From Bombyx mori (lineage: Eukaryota > Arthropoda > Insecta > Lepidoptera > Bombycidae): DNA of 64,000 nucleotides. Below, piece by piece: positions 38,541 through 50,352 of this stretch (position 1 is its first letter; each line of letters begins with the position of its first letter). The stretch lies in the NCBI RefSeq assembly GCF_030269925.1, contig NC_085129.1, positions 11,151,501 through 11,215,500 on the forward strand. The letters are read 5' to 3'. The position numbers and the translations under genes were made by a program. Under the pieces are notes generated by a model, which saw only the letters and a program-made list of their open reading frames with translations, searched no databases and was not told the DNA's origin.

Positions 38541-41500
38541 GTCAATAGCTTTACGTGAATATAATATTCCAGCTTTTCAATAAACAAGGTAATGACAGTA
38601 CCCGTAGGTATGCCGTGTAAACATCTGCACGCGTCACCTGTGCTCTCTGCAATAACTAATATCATTAAATTTAATTTAGCCCGCATGCCTCGTGCAAATG
38701 TACTTTGCACACGCTTGCATTTATTATCCATGTGCTTATGGCGTGTTGGTAAATGAATGCATTCCCAATATAACGAAACTCGTTTTTTCTTTACGTGCAA
38801 CATTCGACTTTCCAATTTATTTAATTAAATAGTACATTTTATTTCGAACCACGACACAAGGTGCGTTTCTTGAATTATAATTATATTGAAAATTGTTGTT
38901 GTTTGGACGCTAGTTAAAATAGCAAAAGTATTTTTCATTTTAATGTGATTCGTAACTTGACCGATATACCTAAATATGAAAGAAAAACAGATGGAACATA
39001 ACTGAGTAAAGCTAAAACTAAAGCTAAAAGGATTAATCGGCGCAACCAACTTAAATTACATGAGTAGACAAACGAAACAAAAGAACATAATGTATAATAT
39101 CAGACATGTGACTGAATAATGATCATATGATAATGTCTCGTTCTGAGTCGAATTGAATATTTAACGAGTAACATGAGGGGAAAACAAGCGCTCCGTGCGT
39201 CTGTGAACATACTTTATGTCAGTTAAAATTATTTTATTAGTTCCTGGCAGGCCGTGCAATTTAATTAAATCACATTAATTATTTTATCTTACCTCAAGCG
39301 TTTTACAAAGAGCAGTAAAAAGTAAGTTAAATAAAACCAAATTAGGACAAAACAACTCTCGGTAATCAAAAGAAAACAAAGTAGGTATTAATTTAATATG
39401 CCCGTTAAGCAGATACGTAATTCGTTTAACCTTTATTTCGCCTTCAATACTTTCGACCCGAAACAGCATGTTTGGGATATCAGCGTAATCACCTCTGTCA
39501 TGGTGAGCAGAAGGCGCTGCTATTTCAGGGTCGTGTCTCGTACAAGCAAGTGTCAGTTATTCGAATCACCCCGCCGGTCGCCACCTGCGCTTTGAGCCCC
39601 GACCGGCAAAACGAGTTTCGAACGATCGCAATCCTCGTCCGCCGTCGCCTTCTGCAGTTATGAAACGTTATTTATCGCCTTCATGATTTTATTTTACCGC
39701 TTGCGCAATAATACACGCTTTGATGGATACGACAACAACATCATTCCATGGCCTCGTATGAGGATATAATAATATCTGCGTGTGGTCTCATTTATTTTCA
39801 ATTTAAGCTTAAGAGTTTTATATGACCTCAAATTTTATTAAATTAGCCTTCCAGAAACACTGACCCGAGTCTTGATTAAAAAAAACGCGCCACGTCTTTG
39901 TTAGTAAAATTTATAATGAATACAGAACATCAAAATAGACATTATCAACGAATAGTGAATCAGATTTACATAACGCTCGGTACAAAGAGCAAGCTTTAAA
40001 TGCCAGGTGAACGTTTGCTCAACAATATTACTATCAGGAAGCCACAAACTTAGGCATTTGATCTCAAAAGTTATCGAGTACCCTATTCAACCGAGCGAGA
40101 CAACAAAAGAGGATGATTGACGCGGTTTTTGCTCCGATACGGTCCATTGATTTCTCAATTTCTGTAGCTTTTCGTGATAAAAGAGAAAGTAGTGCTAATT
40201 TAAATGCTAAAAAAATATTAAACGATATAACTTAGATTGATGATACAGTAAGATATGCCACGTTTAATGAAGACGCTTTGCTGTCGTTTTCTAAAGAAAT
40301 TGCTACACGTAATATCGGTGTCTGATTACGGTGTCAACTGTTACTGTTCTGTAGAAGGATCGTATGGATAAAACTGAATCGAAATTCGAATAATGCATTC
40401 AAGATGGCAGTGATTGGAGCACCGCGTCGTCACGAGCGCTGGAGTAGGCAGCTACTTTCTCCTAACGGGACTTACCGCGCTCCTCTCGCCGACGCCGATT
40501 GCACAGACGATTACGACTATGACATCCATTTTGAATTTTATTATCTGCGGATTCACGATGATTATAATACAACGCATTGTGTAATACCTACAACATCAAT
40601 TAAGGCTCTCATGTATCTATCTGACCAAACGTATTATAAATATGATTTATGTTTTTTAATGTATGTACATAATAATGAAGCTAATTAGGTAAAAGCTGAT
40701 GCTCTGATATATCGTTTGATTGTATAAACGTGCGATTGTATAGTAATTTAATTATTTTTACTGTATATTTAATATAGATACGTACCAATGTTACGAGATT
40801 CTCCTCTCTAAGTGAATGTAAAGTTGCACATAATGAGTAGAAATGTTAAAGGTCATAAGTCACGATCTTTAACTCCACGACTTTAACAGTATCTGTAACT
40901 TTATGTGGTGTTCTAATAACTACTATTATTACATTTTGTCTGTACTGGGCAGCTAATTGAATGTGTCTCGTGAATTAGACAGTACCTGAATATAATTTTG
41001 GGTTAGTGGCTTTTACAAAGTTATAGCAGAAAGCTGGCAAAATATGATACCGTCAAATGTTGTTCGATTGAAACATCAGCTGCTTAACATTCAATTTCAC
41101 ACATGTTTCATTGTCAGTAAATATTTTCTAACTATATCGTGTATTCTGTAACGATTGATGTAGCACTCGGCTCCCTTTCCCCCTCCGCGACGACGTGGAA
41201 AGTGCCTGGCTATGAGCCAAAATGTGTCGAATGTTGATCTTCCAAGAAATATGCATCTATCCTCACTTCAATGCTAGTGGAACTTGGCGCCGGCTCGTTA
41301 ATTACGCATTAAAAGATTTGTTTCAATTATGCTTTGCTCCACTTTATAAAAGTCCAGATAGTGTAAAATAGTAAAGTTGACAATTCAGAGTCGGCGTGCG
41401 CACATCCAAAACGAAATATTCTTGAAACGTCACGAGAGAGGTATTGATTTCTTTTCGATAAAAAAAAACCATTGTCCGTTTGAAAGCTCGCGAGCACAAA

Positions 41501-43043
41501 GCGTGAAGACTACAAAAAGCTACTGCACAAAAAGCACGGACGGTTCGGTGCGGTTGCGGGCGCGACTTGCATTATTCCAGTCTACGAAATGAAACGCACA
41601 TGTGAGGCAGATGTTAAGACCCGGTTTTTTTTCAAATGTGATATGCTGAGGGCTCCGCCCTCGCCTCGTGAGCCACCCCGCTGAGCAGTCACTGACCCCT
41701 TTTTGTTGTATCGAAGGGTACTACTATGACATTGTTTTGACCTGTTTTTCGAATTCCTCCAACGTATTTATGTAGACGTTAATGTTCACATGTCCCATTT
41801 TATCGCTCATTGAAAACCGGTTACGTATTTTCTTGTCGCAAATGATTGAAATTTTAATTTCTGTAATTTTAGATGATGATTTATATTGAAATGTTGTTTT
41901 TTAAATGAGACTTGTTTTTGACGATAAACGTTTTTATTACTGCGTATAAATAGATCGCTCCGTTGTTCGTCCACGTGTTTCGTTTTAGTGATATCCCGGA
42001 GAGGGGGATTGACTCCGTCGGGTCGACAGGTTTCAAGGTTGCCACCGAAACTTTAACATGTTTATTATCTTTGAGTTGAGGTTACGTTTATCAATTCCCC
42101 GGCTATTTTTAGTGATGACACAAATATTATTACATAATTTTATTATGGCTGTTTTAAATGCTCGTAAAATACTACTTTGATATTATTATCAAATTATATT
42201 ATTATTACTATATCGTACACTGTAGTAGTAGTTTTTAGTCTATGTTTTTCGCAAGTCATGGTTGAATTTTTTAATGTTTATTCTATTAATTTTACAGTTC
42301 AACGTTTCAAACATTCTAGGTTTTTGTTCACGTTCAGGAAAATATATTATATTATACAAATTATATAAACTACGCAAAATATTATAGGTTTATTGAAATA
42401 TGAATAAATACATTATAATCACATACGATGACACTAAATAATTATTGCTCATAAAACCGCTAGTTTCTCGACCATTAATTACATCATTAATTGGAAATTT
42501 TAGTATCGACCTTATCATAAACTACATTATGCCAAGCAAAAGAAACACTTGAGGTCAAAATTTTCGGTGACCACATAATTTATTTGATACTCAAACAAAT
42601 AATTGATCGCAAACTTTTCTATGTAAATCCGACATGTACAGAAAAAGAATAAGATCGTAAAATATCGCTCGGCCACGACTACACCAATCTAAATTGCTAA
42701 GTTCATCGCTCTAGTAATCGCTTAGCGTAGCAATCAAAGTCCAACTCAATAAACGCAAAATAACCAGTCGCTCGAGGCAAAAACGATGAAATGTTTACGA
42801 GAAACAACTCCTTTTATTTCAAAATAGATTTGAATATTTTTTGAATGCGATTTTAAAGGAACGTACCTACTCGTATTGTTCTGTGTCACCTTATCATACA
42901 TTAAACTCGAATGTTAATTTTTAATGAAGGTCGTTACTACTATTAATTATTTACATTTACAAAACAAAAAAAACATTAACATAACTTGTTTACTATTAAA
43001 GACGCGTCTCCAGAATAATAATTATTTAATACCAAGTCGTAAA
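38541..43043. other. Intronic, non-coding apart from the 40.4 kb islet
   Basis: A perfect small hairpin GAGGGCTCCGCCCTC lies at 41648-41662 in a GC-rich spot (41645-41700). GC-richer spots at 39530-39620 and 41990-42050 are unexplained. The rest is AT-rich. Confidence 0.35.
40395..40515. promoter_or_regulatory. GC-rich islet with AAGATGGCA and a coding-like open frame
   Basis: AAGATGGCAG occurs at 40401-40410. The ATG inside the motif opens a frame of 94 codons starting MAVIGAPRRHERW whose first third is GC-rich and well composed, after which it turns AT-rich. A start codon in good context within the motif means an alternative first coding exon cannot be excluded. No convincing donor in the required phase was found, so it is listed as regulatory. 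Confidence 0.3.
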
Positions 43044-43071
43044 CATTCTGAGAATTAAAATTCTTAGAATG
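43044..43071. repeat. 28-bp near-perfect palindrome
   Basis: CATTCTGAGAATT and AATTCTTAGAATG form arms of 13 bp around AA, with one mismatch. It could form a hairpin in RNA or bind a dimeric factor. Function unknown. Confidence 0.6.
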
Positions 43072-43648
43072 ACAACGCAACCAAATCTCGGGTAGCAGGT
43101 AGACGAGAATCTTCGATGTTTTTGCTCCCGTCCTCGTTCGTGTTACTACTATAAATTATTCCTTTCTTCATTCCATGTAAATGCCTCACCGTTTTTCTAC
43201 GGAAGCCGCTGGGTTTGTTCGGTTCCCTCCCACGAATATAGTGTTGTGTTTATAGAACCGGTTGTCTTATCGATGCCGGAGCTCCCGTCTCACTTTATTT
43301 CATCTTCCGCAGCAACAAGTCAAACGAGACGTTCTATAATCAATTACAAAAAAAAAAAAAAAATACAAAATAAAGGCCGATATTTGTCGAAATGTAATTA
43401 GTAAGAAAAGTTCAGACTTACCTTCACGGTACTTAAAGTTTGTATTTAAATACTACCACATTTAATTTTTGTAGGTAATAATATATATACATATATGTAT
43501 GTACATAGGTATAATTACCAAGACAAGTTTTATGGAAGTGAATACTATGAAATATATTAATTATAAGGATGCTTTAAGATGGAATGGTTTTGTGAATCAA
43601 ATAATTGCCGATTATAAGACGTACTTTTGTATTTTTTTGAAACATTCA

Positions 43649-43918
43649 TTACTTTTTTCCCCTACCTATGCTGATAGCCATGACAAGCTATTTCAGCTTG
43701 TCATTGACGTGTAGGTGAGCTCACGGAGCTCAAAGCGGAGTGTTTCTAACATTGGCCCTAGCAAGAGCAGTGCTTCGCAGAATCTTCCACCGGATCGGAA
43801 TCGCGACACACTGAGAAGATCCGGCGAGAAACTCATTGGGCTGTGTCTATGGGTTAATTTACTCATCGAGCCCTTCGTCGCAAGCGACGGGTTCGGCGAG
43901 GACGGTGACCGGGTAATT
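43649..43918 (-). mobile_element. Bm1-like SINE (family C)
   Basis: In minus orientation it runs from GGTCACCGTCCTCGCCGAAC through CTCGCCGGATCTTCTCAGTG (shared core), GAGCTCCGTGAGCTCACCTA and GGCTATCAGCATAGGTAGGG to an A run (T run on the + strand at 43649). I recall that 3' end as the Bombyx Bm1 SINE. The 91-codon + strand frame at 43715 is a by-product. Confidence 0.65.
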
Positions 43919-44099
43919 ACTGAAAATCATAGACTGCTATTGAATATTACCGGCGATAATAACAAGTACATAGGTGTGCATAGCACGTAATCGTACCACT
44001 CAATTTTTTGGCACAATGCGTACAAATTCTCTTGGAATTGAATCGGTACTGTACTATTATTTGTAAACAGGCCGATCGGGCACCGACAACGAGCGTGGC

Positions 44100-44559
44100 T
44101 AGGGTTGCCACCTTTTTTTTTGCAGATAAAATACATAGGTTATTATAGGTAAGAAAAAAAGTGCATAGTATTGAAATAAAGTACAATTTATTATTCATTA
44201 TTATTATGTTTAAATGCGTATGTTATTTATTACAATTAAATAAAAATAAACCAGAAATTGTGACAAATAATGACATTGTTGACATTTGAGTTTAAGTTGG
44301 GTTCAGAAATATTTGTTAAAAAACGAGAGCTCAGGTGATGTGGCGTTGGCGAGCAGCGACATCAAATGAGCAATCGATGTATTTCGCTTAACGAAAAAAT
44401 ACATATGACTAAACTTTTCAAAATCCCAAAGAAACCTAAACATGCCAAATAAAGTATTTTCGTGTACTTTATTGTTCACATAAAGTATAGAGTACAATTA
44501 CCTGAAATAACGTACATACAATACTTTATTATACTCGTAAAGTACAGGTGGTAACCCTA
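44100..44559. mobile_element. hAT-type MITE, 460 bp
   Basis: Terminal inverted repeats TAGGGTTGCCACCT (left) and TAGGGTTACCACCT (right, reverse complement) differ at one position. They are flanked by perfect 8-bp duplications AGCGTGGC at 44092-44099 and 44560-44567. An 8-bp duplication and TAGGG termini are hallmarks of the hAT superfamily. The interior has no transposase frame but repeats AATAAAGTA/TACTTTATT motifs several times, especially near the right end, which may be subterminal transposase-binding repeats. Confidence 0.85.
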
Positions 44560-44839
44560 AGCGTGGCTCCTAAAATACTTCAAACAGGAATTGAACCCAC
44601 GCCAACTGGTGTGCGTAGACAGCGACTCGCGGAATCCTCGTAAACTTTCGACTATACGACATCAAATCTATTTTCGTCTGTTTTCGATATTCGTTTTATT
44701 TGAATTAACTCTGCAATTATTTTATTTTATTTTATTTTATTGCTGTGTATACGCAGCAGACGTATACGAGCAGACGAGCTAACGGCTCAGTTTTTTTGTT
44801 GTATCCATCAGAAAAATAGGTTTTTGAATCATTAAAATA

Positions 44840-44985
44840 TTATGAAAAAAATTATAACAGAGAGGGAGATAATGACTTATAGTAAACAAAATAAATAAAC
44901 AATGCGAAACATTAAATACACAAAAAAGGACAATTGGCGGTGTTCTTGCTAAGAGCGATCTCTTCCAGACAACCATCTGGTGGAC
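44840..44985 (-). mobile_element. Second copy of the family D LINE-type tail
   Basis: GGCGG, then GCTAAGAGCGATCTCTTCC and AGACAACC at 44936-44974, match the copy at 3186-3226. It is followed by a TATATACATACACAC microsatellite. Just upstream, (TTTTA)n and TTTATTGCTGTG... GACGAGCTAACGG at 44719-44790 look like a short stub of another AAGCAATAAA-type tail on the minus strand. Confidence 0.5.
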
Positions 44986-47337
44986 ACATATATACATACA
45001 CACATATATACATATATTTATAAATATATTATACAAATATGAATAATTTAAATACGGATATCATATTATGATTCGATTTTGAACCGGAGTATGAAGGGTC
45101 ATTTGATTTACCACATCTGCAATATATTATTAACCTTGCGTGCTCCCTCAGTCGACTGTATCGACAATTGTACGATGATTGATTGCGCAACACTGTTTAC
45201 ACAACTGTTTGGAGTCGACGTGCATTAAACAATACAAATTTAGCACTTTACACACATATTTTGCATCTTGTTTTCATATCAGGCTTACATTATTTGGATT
45301 GTTAACAAAGACCTTGTTTCCAGAGAAATCATACAGCAACTATGCAAACAAATACGAATTGACATAGTAATAAAATAAAACCTCTTTGGATAATAATTAC
45401 AAGTTCACCTTCAAGTGCTCTCCAAAATGTGTTGAGGGTCATCCCACATTAAATTATAAGAATTGTTTTTTTTTTTTTCATTACATCGTTTGTCTTGAAA
45501 AACAGCTACTAAAATATGTACTATTGTACAAATTGTATTAAACATTAATTACCTACTTGAAACATGAAAATATTTTGAATTTATTTTTACTTAAAAACGA
45601 ATGTAACGTATTCCAAAATGATTGTTTTCGTATTAAACGTGATATTGAAATTCAATATATTTAATTAACATACTCTCATTGTCATTATGTTATGCCTATG
45701 CTGTTCAGACTTTGAATCATTCCTCAAGTCCTCAAGTCCATCAATCCGAAATAAAATAATCGTTTAAGTCCCACACTACAAGAAATCCATTATCCTCCTT
45801 CATCTAATCGTTTACTGCTTTAAATTTCAACACATACTCTCTAAATCTGTTACTTCTGCACCATTTGAAATATATCTTTATTTAGGCCACGCATGTTCTC
45901 ACAGCTTACACATTCGTGGCTTTTGATCGCTTACACTCCATCGAACCTGTGCATTGACCGTACGTACACCTTGCTGTTTATTATTACCAAAATGTTGTGT
46001 AGGTACATGCCTGTACGTTTTCCTCTAAACACTTTTAGCCAAAATTGACACGTAAAATATTTAATACTCGTTTACTTTGAAACGTTTTTTGTTTCATAAA
46101 AATAAAGCATAACAAACGAAAATTAAAACTAATGAAATCGAGCGCCTTTGCATTGTCTCTGTTCGGTGTCGTGTAACCGGTTCTGAGTTCGTCACGCGTG
46201 TCGACTTCGAGGAAACCAACAGTAAAATTGTTTCCAGCATTAGCATTCCTCGCACGCCCGCTATCGCTCTTTGCAATGTCGCTGAGAGCTGTACTGAGTG
46301 CGACCGATCTCATCTCCATATTCTATTGTTTGCGGTTGTAGCCTTCTTATGTATTTGTTGCCATGCGAGGCCAATGAAAACGATAATCAATTACTCCCAT
46401 GTCGATCGTTGTCCAAGCGATCTCAACTGTCACTTTCCTTTATTGCCTCATCCACAAATAACACTTAATTTAAATACGGATACGTCTGCAAGGTCCCAAT
46501 CGGAAAACGTCTGCCCCGTATCACTGGCCATAATTTATTTATTTGTACGTCGAATGCGAAACTATTTAAGTCCGAGCAACCCGAAAGAAGGTTATTCGCG
46601 TTTACACAATGTTTGAACGTATACAAAGAAGAGTTAAACGAACGCTACAGACATTAATCAACGTTGTCAGTAACCGTAGCCGTCTCCAGGGGATTAGCCG
46701 CACAGATATTCTATTCTCCGTCCGTAATTAATAGCTTTTGGCAAGAGAGCGTCGGCGGGCGCGCACAAATAGGTTTCGTGACGAGACGATGCAATTGCGT
46801 AATTAGATAATTAACACACGCGATATTGAAACAATGCGAGTGCACACGTATAGGAAACGTCGGTTGATTGTAACTGTATACTCGGTGATGTGGCACGCGC
46901 ATAATCGCGGCCCACGCTCGTGTAAACCGGGCCAACGGCCTTTTGACCATACTGCCGACAGATAGGAATCGACAATACACAGAGATGAACGCAACTCTTA
47001 GACGTCCACAAAAGGTCAATGCAATAACAAAAAACTATATATATCGGTGTGACGGATATCGACAAACTGTTGAATAAATAAACTCTAATTCGTATATTCA
47101 TTCGTTTCATACACGAGACAACGCTTAACATCTTCAAGAGTACAATTATAGTCATCGAGTGAAGTATCTCGACAAAATTAGGTTTGAGTTATGAATTTAT
47201 TTACGCCCACGGCTTAGTCATTGACTTCTGGCTTCTTGATTTGTTAGCATGCCATTACGTATGTGTATTTTGCAATGAAACCACCTAAGGAATAGATATT
47301 TGACATTAGAATATGAAAAATGAAAATTTCCATTCGT
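44986..47337. other. Intronic, non-coding
   Basis: Several overlapping minus-strand frames at 46.0-46.3 and 46.7-47.2 kb follow slightly GC-richer sequence. None resembles a protein family and none has convincing splice sites. Confidence 0.35.
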
Positions 47338-47486
47338 TTTTTGTTATTGATCTAAATAAGCAGACGAGTTAACCTTGTGTTAATTCATTAATAGTGCCCC
47401 TATAAACATTGCAACGACTATCTCACTCTACAAAATGGAACGCAAGACTACTTCGATCCAGAAATAGGCAGGACGGTAGTAATGGC
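47338..47486 (-). mobile_element. Decayed family A tail fragment
   Basis: Recognisable pieces in order: GATCTAAATAAGCAGACGAG, CCTTGTGTTAATTCATTA and AGAAATAGGCAGGACGGTAG. The middle is badly decayed. Confidence 0.45.
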
Positions 47487-49948
47487 AATAATTCTTTCGG
47501 ACGTTACATTTTATTTCATCATTGTGAAAGTTATTCGTAAACTAGGTTTAGGTACGTACATATTCACATAAAATAATCGAAAGCTTTTAGTAGTTTGAAC
47601 TTTTTCAAACAATTATCACACGATGCGTCTTACAGCGCTCTCAAAAATATCTGGTAACGTTTCATTAAATTCTATCACACGCGAAGAGCATTAAATTGAA
47701 ACGGTATCTTGATAATTTGTAGTAACTAATAATATTTATTATCTAAGGCGGATATGAGTTAATGAAATGGCCTGGTCTGGGACCGGTTCTCGCGTACGGG
47801 CGCCAAGAATCCGTAATCAGCAACAAATAAAACGTTATACAACTGAACGCTGTGAATGTATGAACGAGCTCACTGTCAAATAAGCCAATTAACCGCGAGT
47901 CAAATTCTCACGTATGTTTCATCGTAATAAAAATTATTTGGTATCATCATAAAATATAACAATTAATTATACGTAAATTGACACCGCAGATGAGGCTGTC
48001 CTGAACAACATTAAATTGATGTTATCGACGATACGACTTGATTCACCTCGATTTCTTTCCTGTTATTGATCCGAACGCCACATTTGCATATTAAAGCGAA
48101 AATAATAACATACCAGTTTTCCTGTCGTGTTTATACACCGAGCAATTTTTATAACGTGAACTTTATAAATAAACAAGGCAAAACGTTACAATACTTCGTA
48201 ATTAAGTTAATTTGTTATGGATTAAATTAATAGTATTAATAGTAATAAATGTATTTAAAAGTTAATTATAGAAAAGTATATATTATGTTTATTCCTTTAT
48301 AATTTTTCCTTCCTCACCTACTTACTCATTTAGGCAGTAGATGATAAGTCATTAAAAAAAGATACGGAAATCATAAAATAACAATTAAACGTTTATCGTA
48401 ATTAAGGCTATTTAAAGTCAAATGAAACAAAAGTTTCACTCAATGTTATATTTGTGAGAAACCAATAATGTACTTTTTGTTCATATTATTGACATTGAAA
48501 ACTCGTTTTAATACCGGTTTGCTATCGTAACCTGAACACGTCGACTAAATGTTAATCAAGGTTTTAATTTTATTAGTAGTAGTATGCCCGACGAAAATGG
48601 TTATAATTGATTTTATTTCAAGGGTGTTTTTTTTTTGTAAAGTTTTATCTTCACTAATGTATGCGACCTACTGAGCATGTAAGAAACCATATACGGGCAA
48701 TAGACACGTGTTCCGCCACGTAACAACGGCCCAAGAAAGTTTTACGAAACTAGACTGCCAAAGCTCAGATTATTTATATGGAGTCGAGAAAGTAAAGGCC
48801 GGGGAACGTCTACTGAATAGCAAAACATTACGGACCGTCGCGTCGGCTTTGATTGCGCAATAAATATGGTAGATGGTGGATTATGGAGTGCGAGAGTCAC
48901 GCGCGTTAACAACAACCTTTTAAAAATACTTGTAACAAAAGTATGGAAATATTTTTACGACTTCTTTGTGGAGTTTATTACCTTAATGTTTATAATGAAA
49001 GAAAACAAACTGCAAATTCAACAAGAGATATGGTCTGACTGGTCACGATTCACCCGATCGACAATGCAATTGCCGAATAAAAGCGCGAACAACAGAATCG
49101 TTGGAACGTGAAAAACGAAACTATCACGATTGTAATTTGCGCTACTGTACATTCAAAGGAATGCCATTATGTTACCTTACTTGCCGCCGTTCTGACTGGC
49201 CCACATAAAACGTGTAGATTTTCGGCCCGATAATGTTGGCCTTGCCGTTTTAAACTATCTGACATTTGAATTGCATAAATCGTATTTAAACCGCACAATT
49301 TATTGGATGCAACTAGTTCTCGCGCAATTTAATTAAACTGTCGATTATTATTGACGTCGCTAGGAGACACGAATGAGTCATCGAAAAGTCCAATGGACAC
49401 ACATGTTCCCGACGTTAATTTTTACGAAGCTCTGTTTGTTATTCATATCGAATCTATTCGTGATGATGTCATCGTAATATTTTATTAAATTGTTCTGTTT
49501 GGTACAAAAGAGCGTTGCCGCAAAATGATAATAAAAAAACTGATTTATTATTATTATCAATATAGTGTGAAATATCATAATTACAATGTGTATAATGTTA
49601 GAGTTCGCCTATCTACAAGTGATGGACGTGGGTTGTGTTATCTATTTGCAAAGTAGAAATCTAATATGGATGTGGGGCGTCGTGACTCGATAATGGAACA
49701 TACAAACGTGATGTTGACACGAAAACGTGAACGTAATTCGGATATTTACGCGGACACGACGTCTATAATAATTATATACTATGTACAACTATTTAACACA
49801 CTTATGAGTTTTATTGGCCTTATTCAGAACAAAGCATTCGATACATAAAATGAAGCACTCGCATCTCTAATAACGATGAATGTATTTAAAATAAATTTTC
49901 AACAGTTCAATCCGTATGATCCATTTTTTTTTATCCTGCCCTTCCCAG

Positions 49949-50352
49949 TCACCTGGGGTCGGCGCAACATGTTTTCTCCTTCCATACTCTTCTATCATAT
50001 ACCATTTCTTCGCTCACTCACCTCTTACCCATATAGTCTTTCACGCAGTCCATCCATTTCTCCTTAGGTCTACCTCTTCCTCTATATCCTTCCACATTCA
50101 TAGTTAACATTCTCTTACCAAACTCATTTTCATTTCGTCTCATAGTCTCATCACATGTCCATACGATTCCAAACGCGCACTTCTCAGCTTCTCTGTAACA
50201 AGTGCCACTATCAGACTTCCTCTAATATATTTATTCCGTATTCTATCCATTCTCGTTACTCCACACATCCATCGCAACATTCGCATCTCTGCATGCAATC
50301 GCCTTTCATCGTCATTAATCGTTGAAACGAATATTAATCTAAGCGTACCCGC
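49949..50352 (-). pseudogene. RTE-type LINE reverse transcriptase, C-terminal remnant
   Basis: Read on the minus strand one continuous frame of about 135 codons encodes the characteristic C-terminal part of lepidopteran RTE-type reverse transcriptases, including RWMCGVTRMDRIRNKYIRGS, SYGHVMRRNE and GRGRPKEKWMDCVKD. It ends with a tail EKTCCADPR and a stop at 49949-49951. It carries one internal TGA after the KDYMGKR stretch. Upstream parts (endonuclease and RT core) are missing, so it is a 5'-truncated dead copy. Clade assignment rests on recall of this conserved tail. Confidence 0.7.

Noticed and set aside
41648..41662. GC hairpin GAGGGCTCCGCCCTC considered as a Helitron 3' end
   Set aside because: No CTRR terminus at the expected distance and no matching 5' TC end, so not supported.
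43715..43990. 91-codon frame MSSRSSKRSVSN... on the + strand
   Set aside because: It lies within the Bm1-like SINE read antisense.
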